DNA from: an uncultured Fusobacterium sp.
GTDB taxonomy: Bacteria > Fusobacteriota > Fusobacteriia > Fusobacteriales > Fusobacteriaceae
Assembly (NCBI GenBank): GCA_900543175.1
Contig: UQQO01000005.1
Span: 1-34,914 of the forward strand
Direction of reading: 5' to 3'
Length of the DNA: 34,914 nucleotides
Positions 9,892 through 18,431 of the stretch are shown in pieces; within the stretch, counting starts at the first letter, position 1, and each line of letters begins with the position of its first letter. Made by a program: the position numbers and the translations under genes. The notes beneath the pieces were generated by a model that did no database searches, was not told the DNA's origin, and worked only from the letters and a program-made list of their open reading frames with translations.

Positions 9892-12299
9892 TATAAAATT
9901 TCCTCCTTATATATATTTAATGTTATTTTTATATCTGTTCCCTCGTCTACTTTAGAATAAAACTTAATTACTCCATGATGATCTTTGATTACCCTATCAA
10001 CAATAGCAAGTCCCAATCCTGGAGTTCCATCAGTATAACTTACAAATGGATCTAAAATATTTATCATCTGTTCCTCTGTCATTCCCATTCCATTATCTAT
10101 TATATTGATTCTTATTTTATCTATATTTTTATCCTTAGAAACAACTATATTAATTTTTTTATCCTTATTCTTTTGATCTCTTAATGCCATTTTAGCATTT
10201 TTTATAAGCTCATAGAATACTCTACTTAATTTTTTTCTATCTCCTAATATTCTACCACTACAATTCATAAATACAGAGATAGTTATTCCCTCTCTATCTA
10301 ACTCAGGCTGTATCTCATCTACAACATCATAGATTATTTGATCAAATTCTATTGGCTTCATCTCATTTTCATCAATTTTTGAGTACTCTTTTAGGATAAG
10401 ATTTTCCTGTTTAATTTTTACAATTTCATCTCTTGCCTTTAAAATCTCATCTACAATACAACTATCATTATAATCATATTCTGCCATTCTTTCAATAATA
10501 GAAATTATTTTTTTCAGTGAAACTTCCCTTCTACCAAAGAATCTATTTGCCAATCTAGCTAAAGTCGCTGTTCTTTCATAGTCAATTTTAGCCTCTTCCA
10601 TTGTTTTATTTTCCAATCTAATAGCTGTATTTATTGATAACAGTGTCATCAATTCAGCTTCCTCTTCAGAGATCTTTCTATTTTTTCCAAAGTAATCTAC
10701 TAAAATACACCCATAATTTCTGTTATTATTGTATACAGGGAATAATAAAAAGTTATTTATTCCAAAACTTTTAAAAAGATCATTTCCCAAATTATATTTA
10801 TACCCTTTATCATTGTGATAGATAACTCTCTTTTCTCTCAGGGATTTTACCAACATACTATCTTCTTTAAATGGTATCTTAATCAAGTGTACTAATTTAT
10901 TTAAGTTCATCAATTGAAACTCAAATCCATCTCCTTGAGTCTTTTCATCTTTTTTAGTAATCTCTGCTTTTACCATACTGTTAACACTTGACATCTCTCC
11001 TACAAGAGTATCAATTTCACGGCTATATCTAAAATACATAGCTCTACTATATCCCAATCCCATTTCAGAGGTAAAAGCTGATAAAAGACTTTTTACTGTT
11101 GAAGTTATGTCATCTTCAATCTGTAATCCCATTAGAATCTTTTCTATGGCATCTATTCTATTAATATTTTCTAAAAGTTTATTATTTTTTTCTTTTAATA
11201 TTTTCTCTTTATCTCTTACACTTTTAGCCATATGCTCAAAGGATTTAGAAAGAGATCTTATCTCCTCAACCTCTTCATCATTAAATGAAAGATCATAATT
11301 ACCCTTACTGATTCCATCAACTGCCTCAATTAATTTATTTAGAGGAGCTAAAAGCTCATAAAATATTCTTGCACAAATAGTTGTACTTGTTATAATAAGT
11401 CCTAAAACTATTAATAAAATTGAAAATGAAACTTTTACTTTATCTCTTACTATTTCATCTCCAACTAAACCTATACCTATATTTGCAATATATTTTTTAT
11501 TGTAATCTTGTAAATTATATAGTGACATGTAGTACACTGTATTGTCTATTGTTTTCTTTCTATAGAAGTACTCATATTCCCAATTCTCTTTTTTTCTAAA
11601 AAATTTACTTCCCTTTTCTAATCCTAAATCTCCAAACTGATATGTATTATCAACTACTAAAAATATCTTATCATTCTTATCCAATCCAACAAATTTTCGT
11701 AAATTATCTAAAACATTTTGATTAATTGGCAATGTTAGAACAAGAAACTCCTTTGATCTTCCTGAACCAGAATTATATGGTATAACTATTCTAGCATAGA
11801 CAGTATCTCCCAATTTTCCAAAATAGATGCTATCCATATCCTCTTCACTACGAGAGAGATTTTTTTCTAAAATATATCTACTTGTTTCACCATTTATTAA
11901 ATTTTTTCTATTACCACTAGCTTCTCCCAATGGCATTCCATCTGAAGATACAATACAAACAATACTATCAGAATACAGTTTCAAGTTTTTCTTTGTCAGT
12001 TGATTTCTAATTAATTTAGCAACTGTATTATAGGTAAATTTATTATTTATATTCTTTCCTGAAAGGATATTTATATTTCTTGAAACTTGGAACAGATCAT
12101 CTTTAGCTTGTAAAATTACTGAATTATACCCTTTATTTAAAAGAGTTATCTTATCTCTTCCAGCATCTACAATTCTATTTTCAAGACTTTGGAAAGAGAT
12201 AAGAATCAGAAAAAGAGCAATAGTCACAGATGTGATTATTATTGCTATATCATTATAGAATATTATTTTTATAAGAAGAGAATTCTTCTTTATTTTCAT
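9891..12299 (-). CDS. HAMP-GAF sensor histidine-kinase-like protein without an H-box histidine
   Basis: An 802-residue membrane sensor. A membrane span lies at about 11-36, then an outside domain (37-290, cache-like in size), a second span at 291-313, HAMP at 310-362, a coiled coil, a GAF-like domain at about 390-565, and a GHKL ATPase domain at 655-799. The ATPase boxes look intact: Asn701 (N box), DNGMGM at 735-740 (G1) and GTPGLGLA at 758-765 (G2). The helix where HisKA proteins carry HExxxP reads [16 protein letters not shown] (580-595): no histidine is present. No response regulator is adjacent. It could be an ATP-binding pseudokinase, or use another residue. It is separated from tex by one base and overlaps ileS by one base. 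Confidence 0.85.
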   Translation of the reverse strand: MKIKKNSLLIKIIFYNDIAIIITSVTIALFLILISFQSLENRIVDAGRDKITLLNKGYNSVILQAKDDLFQVSRNINILSGKNINNKFTYNTVAKLIRNQLTKKNLKLYSDSIVCIVSSDGMPLGEASGNRKNLINGETSRYILEKNLSRSEEDMDSIYFGKLGDTVYARIVIPYNSGSGRSKEFLVLTLPINQNVLDNLRKFVGLDKNDKIFLVVDNTYQFGDLGLEKGSKFFRKKENWEYEYFYRKKTIDNTVYYMSLYNLQDYNKKYIANIGIGLVGDEIVRDKVKVSFSILLIVLGLIITSTTICARIFYELLAPLNKLIEAVDGISKGNYDLSFNDEEVEEIRSLSKSFEHMAKSVRDKEKILKEKNNKLLENINRIDAIEKILMGLQIEDDITSTVKSLLSAFTSEMGLGYSRAMYFRYSREIDTLVGEMSSVNSMVKAEITKKDEKTQGDGFEFQLMNLNKLVHLIKIPFKEDSMLVKSLREKRVIYHNDKGYKYNLGNDLFKSFGINNFLLFPVYNNNRNYGCILVDYFGKNRKISEEEAELMTLLSINTAIRLENKTMEEAKIDYERTATLARLANRFFGRREVSLKKIISIIERMAEYDYNDSCIVDEILKARDEIVKIKQENLILKEYSKIDENEMKPIEFDQIIYDVVDEIQPELDREGITISVFMNCSGRILGDRKKLSRVFYELIKNAKMALRDQKNKDKKINIVVSKDKNIDKIRINIIDNGMGMTEEQMINILDPFVSYTDGTPGLGLAIVDRVIKDHHGVIKFYSKVDEGTDIKITLNIYKEEIL

Positions 12300-12300
12300 T

Positions 12301-14466
12301 CTATTTCTCCTTTTTAGTCAATGCTACTCTTTCTCTCTCTTTATCTATATCTTTTATTCTTACCTTTATAATTTGTCCAACTGATAAAACTTTACTTGGA
12401 TCATCTACAAATTTATTAGAGATCTCTGAAATATGTAATAGAGCATCATTTTTTAATCCAATATCTATAAAGGCTCCAAACTTAACTACATTTCTTACTG
12501 TTCCCTCTATCTCCATTCCAATTTGAAGATTTTCTATCTTTAATATATCTGATTTTAAAAGAGGTTTTTCAAAGCTATCTCTAGGGTCTCTTCTATCTCT
12601 AATTAGAGCTTGGTAGATATCCTTAACTGTTTCCTCTCCATAACCATTATCTTTAGCAAATTTTTCAGTTTTAAAGTTTTTTAATTGCTCTCTAGCTCCT
12701 GTTAAATCTTCTCCATATTTTTCAACAGTAAATCCAACAGTTTCTAAGATCTCCTTAGCTATGTGATATGATTCAGGGTGGATTATTGTATTATCTAAAA
12801 CATTTTCTCCCTCTGGAATTACTAAGAATCCAGCCATTTGCTCATATGCCTTAGCTCCAATTCCCTTTACCTTCATCAATTCTTTTCTATTTTTAAAGTT
12901 TCCATTCTCTTTTCTATATTTAACTATATTTTTAGCTATATTCTTTTTGATTCCTGAAATATGTGAAAGTAATGCCCATGATGCAGTATTTAAGTTAGCT
13001 CCTACACTATTTACAACATAGTTGATTACAGAGTCCAATGATTCATCTAAACGTCCTTGGTTTACATCATGTTGATACATACCAACACCAATAGATTTAG
13101 GATCAATTTTTACCAATTCAGCCAATGGATCTTGTACCCTTCTTCCAATAGAGATAGCTCCTCTAACTGTTACATCTAGATCAGGAAACTCCTCTGCTGC
13201 TATCTTCGATGCTGAATATATTGATGCTCCTGCTTCATTTGCTATCAGATATTTTACATCTAATTTATTCTTTTTAATTACATCTGCAACAAAACTTTCT
13301 GTCTCTCTTGAGGCAGTTCCATTTCCCATTACTATTATATCAATTTTATACTTATTTACATAATCAATTATTTTCTTTTCTGCTTCAGCTAATTGTTTTG
13401 GTGAGTGCATCTCTCCAACTAGGAAAAATACATCATTTTCTCTATAAAATCCATTTTTATCAATTACTGCTACTTTACAACCAGTTCTGTACCCTGGATC
13501 AAGTGCTAATATACTCTTCTCTTTTAGTGGTGCTTGTAATAAAAGATTCTTCAAATTATCTTTAAATACTGCAATAGCTTCAAGTTCAGCCTTATCAGTT
13601 AAAATATTTCTAACCTCTCTCTCAATAGATGGTAAAATTAATCTATCTAAAGAGTCTATAACTATTTTCAGATAAATATCCTTTAAGTTTTTATTTAAAA
13701 AATCTTTTAATATAAGATTTTCCACTCTAGCTCTAGTTTTTTCATCTAAAGTGATATTAACAGATAGTATATCTTCCTTCTCTCCTCTATTTACTGCTAA
13801 TATTCTGTGAGGTGGCATCTTTGTAACTGGCTCACTATAATCATAATAGTCTCCATAAACTTTTTTTACATCTAATTCCTTAGCCTTTTTACTCTCTTTA
13901 GTTACAAGAATACCATATTTAAGCATAATCTCTCTTATTTGCTCTCTATAAGCAGGAGTTTCAGAGATATTTTGAGCTATAATTAGCATAGCTCCATCAA
14001 GAGCCTCATCAACTGTTTTTATATCTTCAGTTAAAAATCCTTGTGCTTTTTCTACTAACTCTTCCACTGACTTTGCCTTTAACATAATATCAGCAAGAGG
14101 CTCAAGTCCTCTTTCTTTTGCAATATCAGCCTTTGTTTTTCTCTTCTTTCTATAAGGGAAATATATATCCTCTACCTCTTGAAGTTTCTCTGCATCTTCA
14201 ATGCTCTTTCTAAGTTCCTCTGTAAGTTTCCCTTGCTCCTCTATTAATCTAATTACCTCTTCTTTTCTCTTTTCAAGATTTCTAAGATATGTTACAGATT
14301 CTAATATTTTCCCAATTTCTATTTCATCAAGATTTCCTGTTACCTCTTTTCTATATCTTGAAACAAATGGTACAGTTGCACCTTCATCTAAAAGTTGCAT
14401 TGTATTTGTAACTTGATTAACTTTTAACTTTAATTCCTTTGCTACTGTCTCAAATATCTTTTCCAT
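12301..14466 (-). CDS. tex: Tex-family S1 RNA-binding protein (transcription accessory protein)
   Basis: A 721-residue Tex/YhgF protein, a nucleic-acid-binding factor linked to transcription and RNA metabolism, homologous to eukaryotic Spt6. Domains in order: an N-terminal helical region (1-200), a YqgF/RNase H-like fold starting near ALDPGYRTG at 321, tandem helix-hairpin-helix motifs (about 480-555, including VKGIGAKAYEQMAGF), and a C-terminal S1 domain (about 648-721, GTVRNVVKFGAFIDIG). The length is slightly below the usual ~770. It is the first gene after a clear promoter and is followed after one base by the kinase-like gene. Confidence 0.95.
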   Translation of the reverse strand: MEKIFETVAKELKLKVNQVTNTMQLLDEGATVPFVSRYRKEVTGNLDEIEIGKILESVTYLRNLEKRKEEVIRLIEEQGKLTEELRKSIEDAEKLQEVEDIYFPYRKKRKTKADIAKERGLEPLADIMLKAKSVEELVEKAQGFLTEDIKTVDEALDGAMLIIAQNISETPAYREQIREIMLKYGILVTKESKKAKELDVKKVYGDYYDYSEPVTKMPPHRILAVNRGEKEDILSVNITLDEKTRARVENLILKDFLNKNLKDIYLKIVIDSLDRLILPSIEREVRNILTDKAELEAIAVFKDNLKNLLLQAPLKEKSILALDPGYRTGCKVAVIDKNGFYRENDVFFLVGEMHSPKQLAEAEKKIIDYVNKYKIDIIVMGNGTASRETESFVADVIKKNKLDVKYLIANEAGASIYSASKIAAEEFPDLDVTVRGAISIGRRVQDPLAELVKIDPKSIGVGMYQHDVNQGRLDESLDSVINYVVNSVGANLNTASWALLSHISGIKKNIAKNIVKYRKENGNFKNRKELMKVKGIGAKAYEQMAGFLVIPEGENVLDNTIIHPESYHIAKEILETVGFTVEKYGEDLTGAREQLKNFKTEKFAKDNGYGEETVKDIYQALIRDRRDPRDSFEKPLLKSDILKIENLQIGMEIEGTVRNVVKFGAFIDIGLKNDALLHISEISNKFVDDPSKVLSVGQIIKVRIKDIDKERERVALTKKEK

Positions 14467-14520
14467 AACTCACCTTTCTAAACTTCTCTATTTTAAAATT
14501 AAATTTTTATAGTATATCAA

Positions 14521-14549
14521 ATTATATCAAATCTTTTAATAGTTGTCTA
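14521..14549 (-). promoter_or_regulatory. Sigma70-type promoter for tex
   Basis: On the minus strand TAGACA (14544-14549, five of six bases of TTGACA) is separated by exactly 17 bases from TATAAT (14521-14526), with TG one base before it, an extended -10. The predicted start is near 14514, giving a leader of about 48 bases to the tex ATG. It lies directly after the rpsP terminator, so it begins the tex-kinase-ileS-lspA-glyQS unit. Confidence 0.85.
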
Positions 14550-14565
14550 ATAAAGTATTAGAAAA

Positions 14566-14595
14566 AGAGGCTCTACACTACTGTATAAAGCCTCT
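14566..14595 (-). terminator. Intrinsic terminator after rpsP
   Basis: A perfect 7-bp stem (AGAGGCT/AGCCTCT) with a 16-base loop lies 18 bases after the rpsP stop. On the minus strand it is followed by TTTTTCTAAT. It closes the ylxM-ffh-rpsP unit. Confidence 0.75.
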
Positions 14596-14613
14596 CTTAA
14601 AAACTTTTCTTAA

Positions 14614-14877
14614 TTATTTTCTTTTTGATTCTTCAAATTTAGCCCATACTCCAGCTTTAACTAGGATTGATTTAACTGTTCTTGTAGGTTGAGCTCCATT
14701 TGCTAGGAAGTTTAAAATTTCTTCTTCTTTTAGAACAACTTTAGAATCTTCTAGTGGGAAGTAGTTTCCTAAGTAAGCAACTGCTTGTCCATCTCTTTTT
14801 GTTAAAGCTTCCATAGCAACGATTCTATAAGAAGGTCTTTTTTTGTCTCCAAGTCTTGTAAGTCTTAATTTTAACAT
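14614..14877 (-). CDS. rpsP: Ribosomal protein bS16
   Basis: An 87-residue small-subunit ribosomal protein. The N-terminus MLKLRLTRLGDKKRPSYRIV is the bS16 pattern, and the remainder (YLGNYFPLED, then a lysine-rich tail) also fits. The frame stays open 25 codons upstream to 14952, but those codons overlap the end of ffh and have no family match. The ATG at 14875-14877 has AAGGAG about 9 bases before it. It follows ffh after 46 bases. The usual downstream partners rimM, trmD and rplS are missing; a terminator follows instead. Confidence 0.97.
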   Translation of the reverse strand: MLKLRLTRLGDKKRPSYRIVAMEALTKRDGQAVAYLGNYFPLEDSKVVLKEEEILNFLANGAQPTRTVKSILVKAGVWAKFEESKRK

Positions 14878-14886
14878 TTTTTCACG

Positions 14887-14893
14887 TCTCCTT
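14887..14893 (-). promoter_or_regulatory. Shine-Dalgarno that fixes the rpsP start
   Basis: AAGGAGA on the minus strand, 9 bases before the ATG at 14875-14877. It rules out the longer open frame that begins at 14952. Confidence 0.8.
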
Positions 14894-14923
14894 TTATTAT
14901 TACTTAAATTTTTTATTTGTTTT

Positions 14924-16273
14924 TTAAAAAGGGAATCTTCCTCCCTTTCCACCTTTCATACCAGGAAAGCCAGGGAATGACGGCATCTTTCCACCACTGA
15001 ACATCTTCATCATCTCTTTCATCTGTTCAAATTGCTTCAATAGCCTATTTACATCTGCTACATCAGTACCACTACCCATTGCTATTCTCTTCTTTCTGCT
15101 TGCTTTTAATATCTCTGGTTTTTTTCTCTCTTCAAAAGTCATAGATTGTATTATTGCTTCTACTTTCTTCATCTCTTTCTCAGCTGGAGCTAAGTCACCA
15201 ATCTGCCCCATACCAGGTATTAATTTTAAAATACTTCCTAATGAACCTAATTTTTTAATATTTTGAAGTTGTTTTAAGAAGTCATTTAAGTCAAATTTTT
15301 GTGTTCTTATCTTTTCTTCTAAAGATTTTGCATCTTCTTCATCTATTGCACTTTGAGCCTTTTCAACAAGTGAAACTACATCTCCCATTCCTAAGATTCT
15401 TGAAACAAGTCTTTCAGGATGGAAAAGTTCAATATCATCTATTCTCTCTCCTACTCCAACAAATTTAATAGGTTTACCAACAACAGATTTTATTGAAAGG
15501 GCAGCTCCCCCTCTTGTATCTCCATCTAGTTTTGTTAAAACTACTCCATCTATACTCAAAACATTATTAAATGATTCTGCCAAGTTAACAGCATCTTGCC
15601 CTATCATAGCATCTACAACTAATAGTATCTCTTGAGGTCTAACAGCTTTCTTAATATTTCTAAGCTCATCCATCAACTTCTCATCTATGTGAAGTCTTCC
15701 TGCAGTATCTATTATCATATATGTAGATTTTAACTCTTTAGCTTTTTCAAGCCCTCTTTCACAAATTGCCACAGCATCTTTTGTATCTTCTTCAACATAT
15801 ACAGGAACATTAATTTGTTCTCCTAAAACTTGTAATTGCTTTATTGCTGCTGGTCTATATATATCTGCTCCTACCATTAAAACAGATTCTCCCTGTTTCT
15901 TTAAGTAGTTAGCTAATTTTGCTGCAAAAGTTGTTTTTCCTGCCCCTTGAAGCCCTGAAAGCATTAGAACAGTTGGATTTTTTACCCCTTTAGTCAGTCT
16001 TGAATTTGTTCCACCTAAAAGTTCTACCAATTCATCATTAACTATTTTTATAAATTGTTGTCCAGGATTTATTCCCTTTAAAACATCTGTTCCAACAGAT
16101 TTTTCTTGTATCTTCTTTGTAAAATCTTTTACAACTTTATAGTTTACGTCAGCTTCAAGTAGAGACATTCTTACTTCTCTTAATGCTTCTTTTATATTGC
16201 TTTCACTTAATTTCCCATGTCCTCTTACTTTTTTAAAAATCTCTTGAAATCTAGAACCTAAATTATCTAACAT
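14924..16273 (-). CDS. ffh: Signal recognition particle protein Ffh (SRP54)
   Basis: A 449-residue GTPase that, with 4.5S/6S RNA, delivers nascent membrane proteins to FtsY at the membrane. The N domain (1-90) is followed by the G domain with GLQGAGKTT at 107-115, DTAGRLH near 189, and TKLDGDTRGG near 245. The methionine-rich M domain with RKKRIAMGSGT follows. The tail is glycine-, methionine- and phenylalanine-rich. The frame can open at a GTG two codons earlier (16279), but the ATG at 16271-16273 fits the family N-terminus (MLDNLGSRFQ) and the AGAGGTGG ribosome site. It lies 8 bases after ylxM, the usual pairing. Confidence 0.97.
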   Translation of the reverse strand: MLDNLGSRFQEIFKKVRGHGKLSESNIKEALREVRMSLLEADVNYKVVKDFTKKIQEKSVGTDVLKGINPGQQFIKIVNDELVELLGGTNSRLTKGVKNPTVLMLSGLQGAGKTTFAAKLANYLKKQGESVLMVGADIYRPAAIKQLQVLGEQINVPVYVEEDTKDAVAICERGLEKAKELKSTYMIIDTAGRLHIDEKLMDELRNIKKAVRPQEILLVVDAMIGQDAVNLAESFNNVLSIDGVVLTKLDGDTRGGAALSIKSVVGKPIKFVGVGERIDDIELFHPERLVSRILGMGDVVSLVEKAQSAIDEEDAKSLEEKIRTQKFDLNDFLKQLQNIKKLGSLGSILKLIPGMGQIGDLAPAEKEMKKVEAIIQSMTFEERKKPEILKASRKKRIAMGSGTDVADVNRLLKQFEQMKEMMKMFSGGKMPSFPGFPGMKGGKGGRFPF

Positions 16274-16281
16274 ATCCACCT

Positions 16282-16596
16282 CTAACTAAAATAGCTATCC
16301 AATATATTATCTAGTTTTTCTACTTTAAAGTTATCTCTCAACTCTTTTAGTTTTCCATATAACTCTCTGTCTTTTTCGTAGAAACCTAGTTTTTCTTCAT
16401 ATTCTTTTAATAATTTTATTCCCCTTTTAATATTATCATATACAGCTTGTCTACTTACATTATTATTTTTAGCTATCTCAGACAATGAGAGATCCTCTTC
16501 AAAATGATTTACCAAATACTCTCTCTGTTTGTCACTTAACAAGTTCTTATAATAATCTAAAAGTGTTGAAACTTCTAAAAATTCACTTAATTCCAT
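16282..16596 (-). CDS. ylxM: YlxM-family SRP-associated helix-turn-helix protein
   Basis: A 104-residue small acidic protein with a sigma-region-4-like helix-turn-helix (LSLSEIAKNNNVSRQAVYDNI, residues about 34-54) after a short N-terminal helix. It matches the YlxM/UPF0122 family, nearly always encoded just before ffh and, in studied cases, able to stimulate SRP GTPase activity. The length is typical. It is the first gene of the ylxM-ffh-rpsP unit. The ATG is 8 bases after the AGGAG core, and two promoters lie directly upstream, one only 14 bases from the ATG. Confidence 0.93.
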   Translation of the reverse strand: MELSEFLEVSTLLDYYKNLLSDKQREYLVNHFEEDLSLSEIAKNNNVSRQAVYDNIKRGIKLLKEYEEKLGFYEKDRELYGKLKELRDNFKVEKLDNILDSYFS

Positions 16597-16610
16597 TATA
16601 TCTCCTAAGT

Positions 16611-16639
16611 ATTATATAAGATTTTATAAACTATGTCAA
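16611..16639 (-). promoter_or_regulatory. Perfect-consensus promoter (P1) for ylxM-ffh-rpsP with a very short leader
   Basis: On the minus strand TTGACA (16634-16639), a 17-base spacer and TATAAT (16611-16616) match the sigma70 consensus at all twelve positions. Only 14 bases lie between the -10 box and the ylxM ATG, so the predicted start (16604-16606) falls at or inside the Shine-Dalgarno. That would give a leader of about 8-10 bases. Confidence 0.85.
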
Positions 16640-16675
16640 GGTTTTTTTCTTTACATATAAATTAATTTATTTACT

Positions 16676-16704
16676 ATTTTAACTTTTATTTTTAATATTG
16701 TCAA
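16676..16704 (-). promoter_or_regulatory. Upstream promoter (P2) for ylxM-ffh-rpsP
   Basis: On the minus strand TTGACA (16699-16704) is 17 bases from TAAAAT (16676-16681, five of six). The predicted start near 16669 gives a leader of about 70 bases. The -35 box overlaps the end of the T-rich run of the nfeD terminator. Confidence 0.75.
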
Positions 16705-16740
16705 AACAAAAATAGAGGTGAACTAAATGTTCCCTCTATT
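16701..16740 (-). terminator. Strong intrinsic terminator after the NfeD-like gene
   Basis: On the minus strand AATAGAGG-GAAC pairs with GTTC-A-CCTCTATT (12 bp with one bulged A, loop ATTTA; 16711-16740), followed by TTTTGTTTTG. It begins 3 bases after the NfeD-like stop codon and ends the long upstream gene string. Confidence 0.88.
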
Positions 16741-16743
16741 ACT

Positions 16744-17151
16744 TTAATTTTCTTTTTCTAATACAAGTTTTATTCCTTCAATCTTTAAGATCTTAGCTTT
16801 ATCTCCAATATTTAAAGGTGCTTCAGATTTTCCTAACCAATGTTTTCCATCTAAGTAGATAACATAATTTCCCTTTTCATCAATATCTTTAATTTCAACA
16901 ACAGTTCCAGTTATTCTATCTACCTTATCATTTTTTTGAGAACGTATCTTTTTACAATAACTTCTTGTTAAAAATAGCAAAACTATTGAAACTATTACGA
17001 AAAAATATCCTTGATAGAGAATACTCTCTATTGCAATTGAGAAAAACATTGTAGCAACTGCTGAAATAGCAAACCAAATGGAAATAAGTCCAGGAACTAT
17101 AAACTCTACTACTGCAAAAACAATTGCACCTATCAACCATATTATTTCCAT
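16744..17151 (-). CDS. NfeD-like membrane protein (short form)
   Basis: A 135-residue protein. Three hydrophobic segments (about 3-20, 22-42, 46-63) are followed by a charged linker and a C-terminal OB-fold-like domain (about 75-135, with RITGTVVEI and GDKAKILKIEGIKLVL). This fits short NfeD family members, thought to work with SPFH/stomatin-type membrane proteins; no such partner is in the window. The small membrane gene lies 11 bases upstream, so the two may form a pair. A strong terminator follows. Confidence 0.85.
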   Translation of the reverse strand: MEIIWLIGAIVFAVVEFIVPGLISIWFAISAVATMFFSIAIESILYQGYFFVIVSIVLLFLTRSYCKKIRSQKNDKVDRITGTVVEIKDIDEKGNYVIYLDGKHWLGKSEAPLNIGDKAKILKIEGIKLVLEKEN

Positions 17152-17162
17152 ATTATCACCTT

Positions 17163-17567
17163 TTATTTTTCACTTTTATTTTCTTCTTTTACTTCACTAT
17201 CACTTTTCTCTGCTGTCAAAGCTTTTTCTATTCTTCTCAATCTTTTATCAACTTCATTGATTCTATACTCCAATGAGTTCATTATCCAAAATTGAAAGTG
17301 ATTAGCTCTTTGAGCTTCATAAAACATCCAAATTATTTTGAAGATACCTAATAAAACTGCTACTTCCAATGTCAAAAATAGTGATATTTTTTGCAAAACT
17401 ATCCCAAGTATGAGTAGTGCTACTATCAATATTATAAAAATAAAGTTTATTATCATGTGTTCTGAATTGTGTGTGCCACCTATCTGTCCAACAATATTTC
17501 TAATACGTTCCTTTTCTTTCTGAAACTCATTTAACTCCTCTAGTAGTTGCTCATCTTTTCTTGGCAT
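17163..17567 (-). CDS. Small membrane protein of unknown function
   Basis: A 134-residue protein I do not recognise. An acidic/basic N-terminal helix (1-37) is followed by two membrane segments (about 38-58 and 62-82), then an amphipathic helix with coiled-coil character (about 90-117, including NEVDKRLRRIEKAL) and a charged tail. Both ends should face the same side, probably the cytoplasm. The start is the ATG at 17565-17567, because AAGGAG lies 8 bases before it; a GTG three codons earlier overlaps that ribosome site. It lies between nadE (27 bases) and the NfeD-like gene (11 bases). A supporting role for the NfeD protein is only a guess from position. Confidence 0.7.
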   Translation of the reverse strand: MPRKDEQLLEELNEFQKEKERIRNIVGQIGGTHNSEHMIINFIFIILIVALLILGIVLQKISLFLTLEVAVLLGIFKIIWMFYEAQRANHFQFWIMNSLEYRINEVDKRLRRIEKALTAEKSDSEVKEENKSEK

Positions 17568-17575
17568 TGAAACCA

Positions 17576-17581
17576 CTCCTT
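17576..17581 (-). promoter_or_regulatory. Shine-Dalgarno that fixes the start of the small membrane protein
   Basis: AAGGAG on the minus strand, 8 bases before the ATG at 17565-17567. The alternative GTG at 17574-17576 would overlap it. Confidence 0.75.
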
Positions 17582-17594
17582 CTGTTTATAAGTA

Positions 17595-18416
17595 TTATAC
17601 TCCCCAATCTCTTGGGTATCTAAAATCTATTCCCGAAGTTCTTTTTGATATTTTAGCTATAACAGGTAGTTTTCTTTTATATTGAGAAAATCTTATCTTT
17701 CTTTGAATTTTCTCAACTATCTCTTTTGAAAATCCCTCTTCAACTATCTCTTCTGCTGTCATTCTCTCATCAATCAATCTGTATAATATTTCATCTGCCA
17801 TCTTATATGAAAAACCTAATTCCTGCTCATCTGTTTGACCTTCCCAAAGATCAGCACTAGGTTTTTTATCAATTAACTCATGTGGTACTCCTATATGTCT
17901 TGAAAGATTCCATACATGTGCTTTATATAGATCTCCTATTGGATTTACTGCTGATGCTGAGTCTCCAAATTGTGTACTATATCCTAAAAGTATCTCTGTT
18001 TTATTTGAAGTTCCTAAAACTAAAGCATTTTCTTTAGCAGCATTGTCAAAAAGGATATTCATTCTCTGTCTTGCCATCATATTTCCTCTTCTTAAGCTGC
18101 TCATATCTGGATTCATTTGAAAATAAGGCTCAATCATAGGAGTTATCTCAACTTGAATACTTCTTATTCCTGATGCTTCAACTACTAATTTAGCATGTTC
18201 AACACTCTCTTTACTAGAGCTTTTATAAGGCATCATCACACCTAATACATTTTCTGGGCCAAAAGCTTTAGCTGCTAAAAATGCTACTAGAGCTGAATCA
18301 ATTCCTCCAGATAAACCTAAAACAACCTTTTTAAACCCTGTCTTTTCAACTTCATCTTTTAAAAAAGCTACAAGTGTATCTTCTAAAGTGTTTAAATCAA
18401 TGTTTAATTTCTCCAT
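17595..18416 (-). CDS. nadE: NH3-dependent NAD+ synthetase
   Basis: A 273-residue enzyme that amidates deamido-NAD+ to NAD+ using ATP and ammonia. The PP-loop SGGIDSAL lies at 36-43. Further motifs (LGTSNKTEILLGYSTQFGD, NPIGDLYK and KPSADLWEGQTDE) are characteristic. There is no N-terminal glutaminase (nitrilase) domain, so ammonia must come from elsewhere. The start is the ATG at 18414-18416, 8 bases after GGAGG; the frame is open to a TTG at 18431 that lies inside the ribosome site and is rejected. It lies 15 bases after rbgA. Confidence 0.96.
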   Translation of the reverse strand: MEKLNIDLNTLEDTLVAFLKDEVEKTGFKKVVLGLSGGIDSALVAFLAAKAFGPENVLGVMMPYKSSSKESVEHAKLVVEASGIRSIQVEITPMIEPYFQMNPDMSSLRRGNMMARQRMNILFDNAAKENALVLGTSNKTEILLGYSTQFGDSASAVNPIGDLYKAHVWNLSRHIGVPHELIDKKPSADLWEGQTDEQELGFSYKMADEILYRLIDERMTAEEIVEEGFSKEIVEKIQRKIRFSQYKRKLPVIAKISKRTSGIDFRYPRDWGV

Positions 18417-18424
18417 AATTATAT

Positions 18425-18429
18425 CCTCC
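18425..18429 (-). promoter_or_regulatory. Shine-Dalgarno that fixes the nadE start
   Basis: GGAGG on the minus strand, 8 bases before the ATG at 18414-18416. It overlaps the upstream TTG that would otherwise extend nadE by five codons. Confidence 0.8.
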
Positions 18430-18431
18430 AA

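Noticed and set aside
9892..9910. T-box leader for ileS (and similarly for glyQS)
   Set aside because: There is no intergenic space before ileS, and the gaps before glyQ and glyS (11 and 51 bases) are too short for a T-box.
14878..14952. N-terminal extension of rpsP
   Set aside because: The extra 25 codons overlap the end of ffh and lie before the AAGGAG site; bS16 proteins begin at the chosen methionine.
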